A DNA stretch of 64,000 bases from Veronia pacifica (GCF_001707825.1 NZ_LYBM01000007.1:1-64000), one strand, 5' to 3'; positions 25,833 to 35,290 are shown, counted from the stretch's first letter. Program-made: numbers and translations. Notes: a model not told the origin generated them from the sequence alone.

Positions 25833-28157
25833 CTATTGAGCACATCCGCCTAATTCTTTCCATACACCCCAGCGACCTGTCGTACCGGGTTCATCACCCT
25901 GAGTCCACCATTGTGCTTGATAGCGGCCACCATTGTGAGAAACAACATTACCAGTCAGATAGATTTTGCTTGCTGACCAAGCTTCTCCATCACATGGTTT
26001 ATCATCACCCACTTTGATAGCAACAGACTTCTTGCTGCTAACTCCCTTTTCGTCAGTGACAGTAAGCCCAACGTTATATGTTCCAGCAGAGCTAAACGTG
26101 TGACTTGCCACTTTTTGAGTCGATGTTGCCTGACCTGCAAAATCCCAAACTCGATTTACCGCGTTAGTTGATGTATCTGTTACTGATACAGTCAAGCCGG
26201 ATACAGAGTGAGTGAAGTTTGCAACCGGGCCACATTTTGGTGGCGGTGGAGGAGGGTTACCCGTCAATTTTTTCCACACGTTGCTATAGATGTCTGGTCG
26301 AGCACCCGTTGACCACCAAGTTGCTTCATAGTTATTACCGTTGTAACTCACTTTGTCACCGAGCTTATAGCTGGTGGACGCGCTCCAGGTAGGGTACGTT
26401 TGCGACTCCACAGATTGAACACATTTATCGTCTGAAGAGACTGTAACCTGCAGAGTTTTACTATCATTAGACTCATTTCCAATTGCCGTCAGTTTGACGC
26501 TGTAGGTACCGTCCGCGCCGTAGGTATGAGTCACATTTTTACTTCTCGCAGTGTTGCCATCACCCAGCTCCCACGAATAAGTATCTGCATTTTCAGAAGT
26601 ATTCGTGAATGTTGCAGTCAAACCGGTCGTTGTATAGGTGAAATTGGCCTTAACGACATCACCAGGGCTACAATTTGTTCCTGACTTGGCACCAGTCTGA
26701 ACGCCAACAGCTGCAAACGCATCGACAACATCATTGACACAATAGCCAAGCGCTTGAGCGGCTTTGTAGACTCCGCTACCGCCTTGGTCAAAGGTGGAGT
26801 TTGCCGTCCAATACACCTGGTTGGCCTTAATATAAGTATCGAAGGCTTTGCGGATATTCCAGTTTGGTTTATTCGACAGGAGGTAAAAAGCCTTGTTGAA
26901 TACACCCGAGCTATAGTGAACATTCATGCCGTTTGAGTAGTCATCGGCATGTCCGATTGACTTACCATCAAGTGGCGGATTATCCATATAGCGCATCGCA
27001 CCGCTACCTTTCTTGATGCGATCACCAATCTTCCAGTTAAAACTCCCCTCCAAGTAATAAAGGGCAGCTGCAGCTGACACATCTGAGAATGATTCGTTCA
27101 TGCCACCAGATTGGTTGCGGTAGGCAAGGTTAGAATTTTGAGACGTGACACCATGACTGACTTCGTGCGCAACGACATCAAGGGAGACCAGTGGATAGAA
27201 GGTATTTTTACCGTCACCGAATGTCATTTGTCGACCGTCCCAAAAGGCGTTTTCGTAGTCCTTGTCATAGTGAACACGGAGTCGGAGTTTCTGGGTGATC
27301 GGACGAATGTTATACCACTCTTTGTACATGTCGAAAGTGATCAAGCCAAACGCATGGGCGTCGTTCAATGCTGAGTAAGCACCATTGACTTCCCTTTCTG
27401 TATTTTCAGGACAGGTAAACCCATGTACTGACCCGCCAGACGTACGATGGTTCATATCAAGCGTTTCAACATTTGAGCTGTCCAATGTGCAGCGACTGCC
27501 GCTTTGACGGACCTCAAATGCATCATATTTTTTACCCGGCCCAAATTCGTAACGCCCGGTTTTTCTATTGCCGCCAGGCCCTGTAGCCTCTGCGAAGTTA
27601 ATGGCATCCCAGCTATCTAACAATTTGCCCGTATATGCGTCTATGAATCCCATCGGACGGCTTGGTTCACTGCTATACACAACGTAGGAAACTTGCCATG
27701 CCAAGTGAGCGGTGTCGTCACTGTCTAACCAAATAACAAGTTTTCTCTTCACATTGGCTAGTTGGTGCAAGTCATGCTGCCACTGGGTTGAAAGCGTTGA
27801 TACCGCCGTTTCTTCCGTCAAGGTTGGCACGACAGAAATCACGTCACTTTCAATACCTGAAATCGCGACACCGGAAAAGTCACTCATTACGCCAAGCGTA
27901 TCTTTGGTGGCTACGAAGCTTTCACCGTAAACAGGAATGCCCTGATAAGTTTGTTGGACACGGACAATTTCATTTCCATTTGCTGCGGTAAAAGATGCGC
28001 CTTCAACATATGAATTGGTTGAAATAATGGTTTGCGCCACATTTGTCGAAAGTATTGAAGGAACGTCCAGATTGACACGATCCGCAGCTGACGCGGGTAG
28101 TGTAATAATACCGGCAAGCGCTAATGCGACTGCAGATATCTTTGGATACATGTTCAT
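25833..28157 (-). CDS. Secreted M4 (thermolysin-like) metalloprotease with two PKD and two chitin-binding modules
   Basis: 774 residues from ATG 28157 (GGAGC 5 bases upstream). Order: signal peptide (1-24), FTP/PepSY propeptide (about 25-190), catalytic domain with HEVSH (331-335), Glu in GGMNESFSD (E355) and His in HYSSGVFNKAFY (H414), then PKD (about 504-575), CBM5/12 chitin-binding module (590-633, AWW-type ATWW), a hexaproline linker, PKD (643-717) and a second CBM5/12 (725-770, AQWW). It resembles Vibrio haemagglutinin/proteases and would work outside the cell, perhaps on protein in chitin-rich particles. The duplicated PKD-CBM cassette is unusual for this family in my experience (inference). 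Confidence 0.93.
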   Translation of the reverse strand: MNMYPKISAVALALAGIITLPASAADRVNLDVPSILSTNVAQTIISTNSYVEGASFTAANGNEIVRVQQTYQGIPVYGESFVATKDTLGVMSDFSGVAISGIESDVISVVPTLTEETAVSTLSTQWQHDLHQLANVKRKLVIWLDSDDTAHLAWQVSYVVYSSEPSRPMGFIDAYTGKLLDSWDAINFAEATGPGGNRKTGRYEFGPGKKYDAFEVRQSGSRCTLDSSNVETLDMNHRTSGGSVHGFTCPENTEREVNGAYSALNDAHAFGLITFDMYKEWYNIRPITQKLRLRVHYDKDYENAFWDGRQMTFGDGKNTFYPLVSLDVVAHEVSHGVTSQNSNLAYRNQSGGMNESFSDVSAAAALYYLEGSFNWKIGDRIKKGSGAMRYMDNPPLDGKSIGHADDYSNGMNVHYSSGVFNKAFYLLSNKPNWNIRKAFDTYIKANQVYWTANSTFDQGGSGVYKAAQALGYCVNDVVDAFAAVGVQTGAKSGTNCSPGDVVKANFTYTTTGLTATFTNTSENADTYSWELGDGNTARSKNVTHTYGADGTYSVKLTAIGNESNDSKTLQVTVSSDDKCVQSVESQTYPTWSASTSYKLGDKVSYNGNNYEATWWSTGARPDIYSNVWKKLTGNPPPPPPKCGPVANFTHSVSGLTVSVTDTSTNAVNRVWDFAGQATSTQKVASHTFSSAGTYNVGLTVTDEKGVSSKKSVAIKVGDDKPCDGEAWSASKIYLTGNVVSHNGGRYQAQWWTQGDEPGTTGRWGVWKELGGCAQ

Positions 28158-28789
28158 AGCTGCTCCATATAGCTTGAAAATTACATTTATTGGTGCAAAT
28201 CCATGCACTGTTCAATGGGGAGTTATCAGAGTGATAAATAAAAAATAATATCGCTCTGACACGATTGGTTTATCGCTAGTCAGCACTTGGTTCAATATGA
28301 AAAATTTATTTTTATAGAATATTTGACCAAATATTTGTTGTGAGAAAGCACAATCCTGAAATGTTAAAATTGTGTTTTCATTATTGATGATGTGTGTGTG
28401 GTTATTTCATGTTTGCAAATGGCTTAGTGGGTTTTGATTATTAATATAGAGCTATACAGGCTATATTTTGCATATAAATTCAAAAAATATCCATTTTTCT
28501 GTTTTTTTATTCTTTTTTATAAGTGAAATCTATTTTTAGACTGACATCTAAATTTCATTGCAAATGAAACTACTAGATATTAATTGAATTAGTTATAACA
28601 GGTAAAAAAGATGGAAGGTATTTATACGATTCATATTTGATTAATAGAAATAATGATGAGAGGTGTATCTAAAATTTTTATGGTCCCTCGCGATTGCTTA
28701 TATTAATGCGTTTAAAAGAATCAATAATTATAGATGAGAACTAATATTGGTTCGCACATCTTACTGCAACAATGAAAGGGACTTTTTAA
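28158..28789. other. Divergent promoter gap, about 630 bp
   Basis: Very AT-rich with long A/T runs around 28300-28520, probably the control regions of the protease and of the binding-protein gene. I see no reading frame, RNA gene or clear operator. Confidence 0.45.
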
Positions 28790-29758
28790 ATGAAGATATC
28801 GCGTTTATTAAATACGCTGCTGATCTCTACTGCTGTGCTTATTCCGTCAACAACAATGGCTGAAGATATAAAAAAAGTGGCTGTGTCACAGATTGTTGAA
28901 CACCCTGCTCTGGACTCAGCCCGGATGGGCATTCTCGATGGCCTTGCCAAACGAGGTTATAAAGAGGGGAGTAATCTAGAGTTTACTTTTCAGACTGCGC
29001 AGGGCAACCCGGCGATTGCTGTTCAAATTGCCCGTCAGTTTGTCGGTGAACAACCCGATGTGCTGGTGGGAATCGCAACGCCTTCTGCACAAGCTTTGGC
29101 AGCCGCAACCAAAAACATACCTATCGTTTTTACAGCGGTAACGGACCCTATCGGTGCAAGGTTATTGACTGATATGAATAAGCCAAGTGGAAACATTACT
29201 GGGCTGTCTGATCTTTCTCCGGTGTTTCAGCACGTCGCACTGGCAAAAGAAGTGTTACCAGAAATGAAGACGATTGGCGTCATCTACAATCCAGGTGAGG
29301 CCAATTCGGTATCACTGTTGGCACTATTAAAACAAGCTGCGGCAAAATACGACCTTAATGTCGTTGAGGGAACCGCACTTCGGAGTGCTGATGTCCAATC
29401 TGCGGCACAAATTGTGGCATCAAAATCTGACGCAATTTATGCCCTGACAGACAATACGATGGGAACGGCGCTAGACAGTGTTGTGGCGGTCTCTAATCAA
29501 GCAGGCATTCCAGTAATTGCTGCGGATACAGGTTTTACTGAAAGGGGGGCTCTAGTGGGTCTTGGTTTTGATTACTACCAAATAGGACTCGAAACTGCAG
29601 AATATGTAGCAGATATTCTTGACGGCAAGTCACCTAATGAACTACCAGCGAAAGTGGCGACGGGTTCAGATCTTTTCATTAACAAAAAAGCTGCGCAAAT
29701 CCTGAAGATGCAGCTTCCAGATTCTGTGGTTCAACGAGCAACCAAAGTTATTCGTTAA
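28790..29758 (+). CDS. ABC transporter substrate-binding protein, TrpX-like (ABC sub-bind family)
   Basis: 322 residues with a signal peptide (MKISRLLNTLLISTAVLIPS, cleavage near TMA-ED). Family landmarks: VAVSQIVEHPALDSARMGILDGL, GIATPSAQALAAATKNIPIVFTAVTDP, GVIYNPGEANS and VIAADTGFTERGALVGLGFDYYQIG. Members bind Trp/Tyr or other small solutes in the periplasm. Normally permease and ATPase genes follow; here a terminator follows immediately, so it is an orphan binding protein. Confidence 0.88.
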   Translation: MKISRLLNTLLISTAVLIPSTTMAEDIKKVAVSQIVEHPALDSARMGILDGLAKRGYKEGSNLEFTFQTAQGNPAIAVQIARQFVGEQPDVLVGIATPSAQALAAATKNIPIVFTAVTDPIGARLLTDMNKPSGNITGLSDLSPVFQHVALAKEVLPEMKTIGVIYNPGEANSVSLLALLKQAAAKYDLNVVEGTALRSADVQSAAQIVASKSDAIYALTDNTMGTALDSVVAVSNQAGIPVIAADTGFTERGALVGLGFDYYQIGLETAEYVADILDGKSPNELPAKVATGSDLFINKKAAQILKMQLPDSVVQRATKVIR

Positions 29759-29782
29759 TCACCTAGATGCCATAAATTATGG

Positions 29783-29810
29783 GTGGCTGTCTGATTTCAG
29801 CCACTTTTTT
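29783..29810 (+). terminator. Factor-independent terminator
   Basis: GTGGCTG / CAGCCAC 7-bp stem, 8-nt loop and six T, 25 bases after the binding-protein stop codon. Confidence 0.8.
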
Positions 29811-29866
29811 CAAAAATTATTATAGTAAGACTGTCAACGTTTAATGAGATAAATAAGAGTGGAAAA

Positions 29867-30511
29867 TCAGATGTTTATTGGGGTGAGTGCCGATGTGGCG
29901 CGTGTCAGTAAGCGTTTGTCTGTTGCAGTAAAAGGTTGCTCAAAGTTTGAGGCACAAATTGGGATAGCGTCGGAGAGATGATTTGGTACTGTCCCGTTGA
30001 TTTGTTTCAGTATATTTAGGAATTGCTGATAATCTATATTATGTATCTTATTAATACTATTAGTGAAATTACCCTGTTCAGCAAGCGAGAGTGTCCCATC
30101 GTCACACTGATGAAAGACGGTTTGAAAGCGTGCTTCGGTGCGATCAGCATCAATATGTTCGAATCTCAATAATGCGGCTTCAGGAATCGCTTTTACTCTA
30201 GTTTTCCCTTCAAGCTCTTCCCAACAAACACCACACACACTCAAAGAAAACATCGACGGCACTCCTTTGACGACAGTAGGGCGTGTACTCTCGCATCTAT
30301 GCAGTTCCCGCGCAAGATCTTCAATAAAATCAATACTCACCTGTTCAAAAGTCGCCAGCCCTGACTGGCTCTGATAACGAAGTTTAAGAGTAGAAAGCAG
30401 ATAAAATATGTGTCCGTTAGGCAGCCATTCAGAGTATTCAGCTTCTTGTTTGCTGGCGATCGACGACTCTTTCTTCACCGATTTTCTGAACAAGCTGAGC
30501 ATTTTTCTCAT
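29867..30511 (-). CDS. Hypothetical protein behind a Fur-box-like site
   Basis: 214 residues from ATG 30511, which has GGAGG 5 bases upstream. No signal peptide or membrane segment. The centre has a CGVCWEEL segment (two Cys three apart) and a repeated Glu/Arg-rich pattern. I recognise no family. It is divergent from the DHODH-like gene, and the Fur-like site at 30562-30580 lies in the shared 124-bp promoter. Confidence 0.6.
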   Translation of the reverse strand: MRKMLSLFRKSVKKESSIASKQEAEYSEWLPNGHIFYLLSTLKLRYQSQSGLATFEQVSIDFIEDLARELHRCESTRPTVVKGVPSMFSLSVCGVCWEELEGKTRVKAIPEAALLRFEHIDADRTEARFQTVFHQCDDGTLSLAEQGNFTNSINKIHNIDYQQFLNILKQINGTVPNHLSDAIPICASNFEQPFTATDKRLLTRATSALTPINI

Positions 30512-30561
30512 TTTTGCCTCCGGTAACAAACATCAAACAAAAACTAAATATAAATACAAAT

Positions 30562-30580
30562 GATAATGATTGCTATTAAG
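30562..30580. promoter_or_regulatory. Fur box candidate
   Basis: GATAATGATTGCTATTAAG matches 14 of 19 positions of the classical Fur consensus GATAATGATAATCATTATC, including the full first GATAATGAT. It lies between two divergent genes, 51 bp from one start and 56 bp from the other. Confidence 0.5.
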
Positions 30581-30635
30581 ATTTTTGATACGGTAAATGA
30601 AGACTCTAATAAAGAGCTAAAAACAGGAGATAGAG

Positions 30636-31817
30636 ATGAGTTACATTGTTGGTCTGAGAAACTTCCTTCTCAAAGTCGTATACCGCATTTCCCGTCCGGT
30701 CATTTTCTTGATGGACCCAGAAGCGGCTCACTACAGGTTCAAGCGGGTCGGGGTTCTGCTCGGTTCTAACGCTTTGACGAAGGCATTGACATCATTCTTC
30801 TTTGATTACAATCACAAGAGTTTGAATATTACTGTCGATGGTGTGAAATATCGCAACCCGGTCGGTCTGTCTGCAGGCTTCGATAAAGACGGTGAATTGA
30901 CAAGTATCTACCCATCCATTGGTTTTGGATTGGCTGAGCTTGGTTCATTCACTGGTGAAGTATGCCCGGGTAACCCAGGGAAGCGTCTGTTCCGTATGCC
31001 CAAGTCCAAGTCAATTCTGGTTTGGTACGGTCTGAATAACCAAGGTGCTGAGAAAATTTCAGCTCGTTTGAAAGACGTCGACTTCGGTCGTCTGCGTGTC
31101 GGTATTAACGCGGCGAAATCAAATCTTACACCTGAATTCGATTTGCAAGAATCTATCGAAGATTACACTAAGACGATGGATTGCTTCAAAGATATCGGTG
31201 ACTACTACACAATTAACATCAGTTGTCCGAATACACAGGACGGCGAACCGTTTGTTAACCCAGAGTATCTCAATGCGCTGCTGACAGCAGTGAATGAGCA
31301 CAGGGTTGAAGGTCGCCCAATCTACGTGAAACTCGCGGCAGACATGGAGCTTGATGAAGTCAACGCCATTGTTGATGCATGTGTTGAGCACGGTATGGAC
31401 GGTGTTGTTCTGACGAACCTAGCTAAACCAAAGTACAACGAAGAATATGTAAAAGAAGAACTGCCGTTCCACAAAGGTGCAATGAGTGGACTGCCGTTGA
31501 ACAGAATATCAACCAGCCTTGTTCGTCATGTCTATCGCCGTACTGGAGGTAAGCTGACTATCATTGGCGTAGGTGGTATCTTCACTGCAAGAGATGCTTA
31601 CGAGAAGATCACTTCAGGTGCAAGCTTGCTGCACATGATTTCAACTCTCATCTTTGATGGGCCGCAGAGCATCAGTGAAATAAACCGTGGTTTGGTTCAG
31701 CTGCTGAAGGAAGATGGATTTAATTCTATCGAAGAAGCAGTTGGTTCGCGCAATCCGCTGCCTAAACTCAAAGCTGTTCAGACAGTCGATGATGATAAGG
31801 TAAAAGATATCGCTTAA
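30636..31817 (+). CDS. Dihydroorotate dehydrogenase-like flavoprotein, class 2-like with a Cys at the base position
   Basis: 393 residues, longer than the usual 336 of PyrD. An amphipathic N-terminal region (about 1-60) resembles the membrane-docking part of class 2 (quinone) enzymes. FMN/orotate elements are present: NPVGLSAGFDKDG (K84), ELGSFTGE, NISCPNT, VKLAAD, TNLAK and GVGGIFTARDAYEKI with a phosphate-binding end. Class 2 enzymes have NISSPN with Ser as base; here C197 stands there, as in class 1 enzymes (NLSCPN), and the following GLR is replaced by DGE. Probably a paralogue with altered acceptor or substrate, not housekeeping PyrD. AGGAGA precedes the ATG. Confidence 0.8.
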   Translation: MSYIVGLRNFLLKVVYRISRPVIFLMDPEAAHYRFKRVGVLLGSNALTKALTSFFFDYNHKSLNITVDGVKYRNPVGLSAGFDKDGELTSIYPSIGFGLAELGSFTGEVCPGNPGKRLFRMPKSKSILVWYGLNNQGAEKISARLKDVDFGRLRVGINAAKSNLTPEFDLQESIEDYTKTMDCFKDIGDYYTINISCPNTQDGEPFVNPEYLNALLTAVNEHRVEGRPIYVKLAADMELDEVNAIVDACVEHGMDGVVLTNLAKPKYNEEYVKEELPFHKGAMSGLPLNRISTSLVRHVYRRTGGKLTIIGVGGIFTARDAYEKITSGASLLHMISTLIFDGPQSISEINRGLVQLLKEDGFNSIEEAVGSRNPLPKLKAVQTVDDDKVKDIA

Positions 31818-31989
31818 CCCGTTAATACGAGCTGGCTGATTAACGACGTGCTGCTTTTTTCGAATTTTTTTGCTCGTTAATTGGCCACTTGTTACCTTTT
31901 TACTGTTTTGCCCACTCTGCCAAGTACCCCTTACCATTGTAATGCTTTAGACTACCGCCTCCTTTAAAACGCTGACTGAGGCGAGATTT

Positions 31990-32328
31990 ATGTCTACATT
32001 TCCTAATTGTCCCGAATGCAACTCTGTGTACACCTACGAAGATGGTGCATTATACGTTTGCCCAGAATGTGCCCATGAATGGTCACAAGATGCAGCAGTG
32101 GACGCTGAAGAGGAAAAAGTAATCAAAGACTCAAACGGTAATGTGTTACAAGATGGTGACACTGTCACTGTTATAAAGGATTTAAAGGTGAAGGGTTCAT
32201 CTTTAGTTGTGAAGGTCGGTACTAAAGTGAAAAATATCCGCCTTGTTGATGGTGACCATGATATCGATTGTAAAATTGATGGTGTTGGCGCAATGAAGCT
32301 CAAATCAGAGTTTGTAAAAAAAGTCTGA
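31990..32328 (+). CDS. yjdM: YjdM (PhnA) family zinc-ribbon protein
   Basis: 112 residues. An N-terminal zinc ribbon ([13 protein letters not shown]...CPECAHEW, two CPEC knuckles) is followed by a small beta-barrel with [25 protein letters not shown]. YjdM was once called PhnA after an alkylphosphonate link that was not borne out; the role is unknown. GAGGCGAG before the ATG. Monocistronic by spacing. Confidence 0.93.
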   Translation: MSTFPNCPECNSVYTYEDGALYVCPECAHEWSQDAAVDAEEEKVIKDSNGNVLQDGDTVTVIKDLKVKGSSLVVKVGTKVKNIRLVDGDHDIDCKIDGVGAMKLKSEFVKKV

Positions 32329-32456
32329 TACCATTTTTCGACAATAAGTCACCCGTCGTAGTGGTTTATTGATTTCATAAGCTCTTCGGGTGAGCATCAT
32401 AGAGTCTGAACAACTCATGCACCTGCACTTACGCTTTCCTGTGATGGAGAAAAACA

Positions 32457-32849
32457 ATGGCAAAGCAATTGTCCGACAACGATATAGAAACGATTCAAGC
32501 CTATGATGCTGAGAAGCGACTTGATTATTTACTTAAAGAGGTTGTTTCAAATCGAGAGATCTGGATCCTGATTGATGACCACGGTTCTGTCATGCTTAAC
32601 ACAGAGGATGAAGATTGTGTTCCCGTGTGGCCGAACAAAGAGTTTGCTGAGCAATGGGCTACAGGCGAATGGGATGATTGCCGCCCTGAAAGTATATCGC
32701 TAAACAAATGGCATTCTCGATGGACTTATGGTCTGGAGAATGACGAGCTTGCAATCGTTGTTTTTCCAAATCCAGATAGCGATGGATTGGTTCTTTACCC
32801 GGAAGAGCTTGATGTGTCTCTGAAGAAAAAGGCGGGTAAACAGCGTTAA
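32457..32849 (+). CDS. DUF2750 family protein
   Basis: 130 residues, soluble and acidic. Marks are KRLDYLLKEVVSNREIWIL, VPVWPNKEFAEQWATGEWDDC and the closing LVLYPEELDVSL. Function unknown. GATGGAGA before the ATG and a strong terminator after it make it a single-gene unit. Confidence 0.87.
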   Translation: MAKQLSDNDIETIQAYDAEKRLDYLLKEVVSNREIWILIDDHGSVMLNTEDEDCVPVWPNKEFAEQWATGEWDDCRPESISLNKWHSRWTYGLENDELAIVVFPNPDSDGLVLYPEELDVSLKKKAGKQR

Positions 32850-32880
32850 GTGAAACGCTGCTCAGAGTAAGTGAATCTCA

Positions 32881-32904
32881 AAAACGGGCAGTTGCCCGTT
32901 TTTT
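32881..32904 (+). terminator. Factor-independent terminator
   Basis: Near-perfect stem AAAACGGGCA / TGCCCGTTTT with a 2-nt loop and a T run, about 30 bases after the DUF2750 stop codon. Confidence 0.8.
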
Positions 32905-32994
32905 CGTTTAGACAGAATGATTTGTTGCAGATGAATGAACGATTCATACACTCGTGACGTAAACTTACACAAGAAACACCAAAAGGACAGGCTT

Positions 32995-34317
32995 GTGAAT
33001 TCTTCAGACGGCAAAAGCGAAACAAAAATACCAGCTACCAAGTTACAGCGATTGGGTGTTCTGGGTTCTTTGGTCACCAGAGTAGCGTCTAATATGGTAG
33101 CAGAGGGTGCCAAACAGATAGTATCCGGTAAACGCCCTTCGGCTAAAGACTTGTTGTTAACTCCACAGAACGCAGCCAAGGTTGCTGAAAAGTTATCTCA
33201 TCTCCGTGGAGCCGCTATGAAAGTCGGCCAGCTTATTAGTATGGAAGCTGGAGATCTTCTTCCTCGTGAATTGACTGAAATTCTTGCTAAGCTCCGTTCT
33301 GATGCATCACCAATGCCGGCAAAAGAACTTGCTGCACTCCTTGAACGAGAATTAGGAAGTAACTGGCAGCATAACTTTATAACGTTTACGTTTCGTCCTA
33401 TGGCAGCTGCGTCTATCGGACAGGTCCATGAGGCGTACGGAGATGATGGAAACCGCCTTGCCATCAAAGTGCAATATCCGGGTGTAAAAGACAGCATTGA
33501 AAGTGACGTAGACAACGTAGGCACTCTCCTTCGTGTGACAGGTTTAGTTCCGGATACTGTTGATTATAAAGGCTTGTTATCCGAGGCTAAAAAGCAGTTG
33601 TTAGAAGAAGCCGACTACTGTCGTGAAGCCCGTATGATAGAAGCATACAGAGAAAAACTTGCTGAGATGCCTCAGTTTGTCGTTCCTGATGTGTTCGAAG
33701 ACATAACGACGTCAGACGTACTGGCCATGAGTTATCTGGAAGGCGAAAATGTTGATTCGCTGGCAAACGAACCGCAAGCCGTCCGAAATCAAGTGGTTAG
33801 CGATTTGTTTGAGCTTCTGCTTAAAGAAATTTTTTCATTCAGACTCGTTCAGACAGATCCGAATTTTGCCAACTACCTCTACCAGCCAACAACGAAGAAA
33901 ATAGCACTATTGGACTTTGGTGCAACGCGAGTTTACCCAGAGCGTTTCAGTCATGGTTATTTGATGTTGATGTCATCTGCGATGCATGGTGATAAACCGG
34001 GAATCGAAAAGGCACTCTCTTATATCGGATTCTTCGGAAACGAAATAAAGCCTGAACAAAAAGAAGCGGTCGTCGAGCTGGTTGAAATGGCGATGGAGCC
34101 GATGCGTTTTGACGGTGAGTATGACTTTGCAAATACCGATCTCGCAGTTCGTATTAGAGAGGCAGGGATGTCTTTGAGCATGGAAAAAGGTTATTGGCAC
34201 ACCCCGCCCGTCGATGCAATGTTCCTTCATAGGAAAATAGGGGGGCTATACCTGCTGGCTGTTCGATTAAAGGCGAAGGTAAATGTAAGAAATTTGCTAA
34301 ACCCTTACATCAATTAA
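32995..34317 (+). CDS. ABC1/UbiB family atypical kinase
   Basis: 440 residues from GTG 32995 (AAAAGGA 7-8 bases upstream); an ATG at 32935 would add 20 poorly conserved residues. Family motifs: KVGQ (about 76-79, the KxGQ helix), the Ala-rich loop AAAS IGQVH, AIKVQYPG with the ion-pair Lys, QTDPNFANYLY (catalytic Asp, Asn) and LLDFGATR. It resembles ADCK3/4-type proteins. UbiB-like members support ubiquinone synthesis by ATPase activity; this is a second-type paralogue without UbiB's C-terminal membrane helices. Cytoplasmic. Confidence 0.9.
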   Translation: MNSSDGKSETKIPATKLQRLGVLGSLVTRVASNMVAEGAKQIVSGKRPSAKDLLLTPQNAAKVAEKLSHLRGAAMKVGQLISMEAGDLLPRELTEILAKLRSDASPMPAKELAALLERELGSNWQHNFITFTFRPMAAASIGQVHEAYGDDGNRLAIKVQYPGVKDSIESDVDNVGTLLRVTGLVPDTVDYKGLLSEAKKQLLEEADYCREARMIEAYREKLAEMPQFVVPDVFEDITTSDVLAMSYLEGENVDSLANEPQAVRNQVVSDLFELLLKEIFSFRLVQTDPNFANYLYQPTTKKIALLDFGATRVYPERFSHGYLMLMSSAMHGDKPGIEKALSYIGFFGNEIKPEQKEAVVELVEMAMEPMRFDGEYDFANTDLAVRIREAGMSLSMEKGYWHTPPVDAMFLHRKIGGLYLLAVRLKAKVNVRNLLNPYIN

Positions 34318-34648
34318 TCTTATTTTCTTCCACCGATCACACCGTGTTCGGTGGCAACCATGTCTCTCATCTCTATGGTACCCATCGCTTTCATCTGTAT
34401 GGCACACAACTTGCTCTTTAATCAATTTCACATCCTAAGAAGCATTTTAAAAAACAGGAGCTTACAGCATTTGTAGAAACCGCTGTTCGTAAAAAATCAG
34501 CACTTCAGCGACCTGAGTCTAATATCTGTTGCAACTTCATGACTAATAACAATTATTGCTAGCTATCACGCTAATTCTGTTTCTTCTCTTCGCTTTTTTA
34601 GTCGGTTGCGCTTCTAATTAGTACATAAGCTTTTTATTGGTAAGCAGC
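34318..34648. other. Intergenic region with a possible 21-codon lipoprotein frame
   Basis: A hairpin CCACCGA / TCGGTGG at 34330-34354 lies just after the kinase gene, without a T tract. At 34556-34621 a frame from TTG reads LAITLILFLLFAFLVGCASN and stops: a hydrophobic stretch with a perfect lipobox and a two-residue tail. It lacks a Shine-Dalgarno sequence and may be a decayed lipoprotein start. Confidence 0.3.
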
Positions 34649-35290
34649 ATGAACTCAAGTATTTACAACGATATCCTCGCAATTTGGGACTACCATCAAC
34701 TCGAACATCAGCCAGTCAGCGCCGACTGTATCATTGTGATGGGGAGTAATGACTTACGGGTTGCTGAAAAAGCTGCAGAGTTGTATTTAGCCGGTATTGC
34801 GCCAGTTGTCGTTGTGTCCGGGGGTTTTGGTCGATTTACCCGAGGTGTTTTTCAGAAGCCTGAGGCCCAGTTGTTTGCTGACGTTATGACAGATTGCGGC
34901 GTACCAGCGTCGTCTATTTTGGTCGAGGATCAGTCATCAAATACGGGTGAAAATGTGCAATTGTCGTGGGAGCTACTTCAGCGGCATAAAATGACACCAG
35001 AAAGAATCCAGCTTGTACACAAACCATACATGGAACGCCGTGCTTATGCGACGTTTCTGAAACAATGGCCAAAATACCCACAATCGATCAAAATATCTTC
35101 GCCAGATATCAATTTCTTGGATTATGTGACAGAAGAGTTTCCGCTGGATGCACTTGTCAACGCAATGATGGGAGATCTTATTCGTATGCGTGATTACCCT
35201 GAGAGAGGCTTTCAAATCGAGCAGGTTATTCCAGACGATATTTGGCGTTCATATCACCGATTAGTCGATATCGGATTCTTAGGTTCTTAG
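34649..35290 (+). CDS. YdcF family (DUF218) protein
   Basis: 213 residues from ATG 34649. DUF218 landmarks: DCIIVMGSNDLRVAEKAAELYLAG, VVVVSGGFGRFTRG, a conserved Glu in KPEAQLFADVM, SNTGENVQLSWELL and the late EFPLDAL. No membrane segment, so it belongs to the soluble YdcF branch, whose E. coli member binds S-adenosylmethionine; the reaction is unknown. Confidence 0.88.
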   Translation: MNSSIYNDILAIWDYHQLEHQPVSADCIIVMGSNDLRVAEKAAELYLAGIAPVVVVSGGFGRFTRGVFQKPEAQLFADVMTDCGVPASSILVEDQSSNTGENVQLSWELLQRHKMTPERIQLVHKPYMERRAYATFLKQWPKYPQSIKISSPDINFLDYVTEEFPLDALVNAMMGDLIRMRDYPERGFQIEQVIPDDIWRSYHRLVDIGFLGS

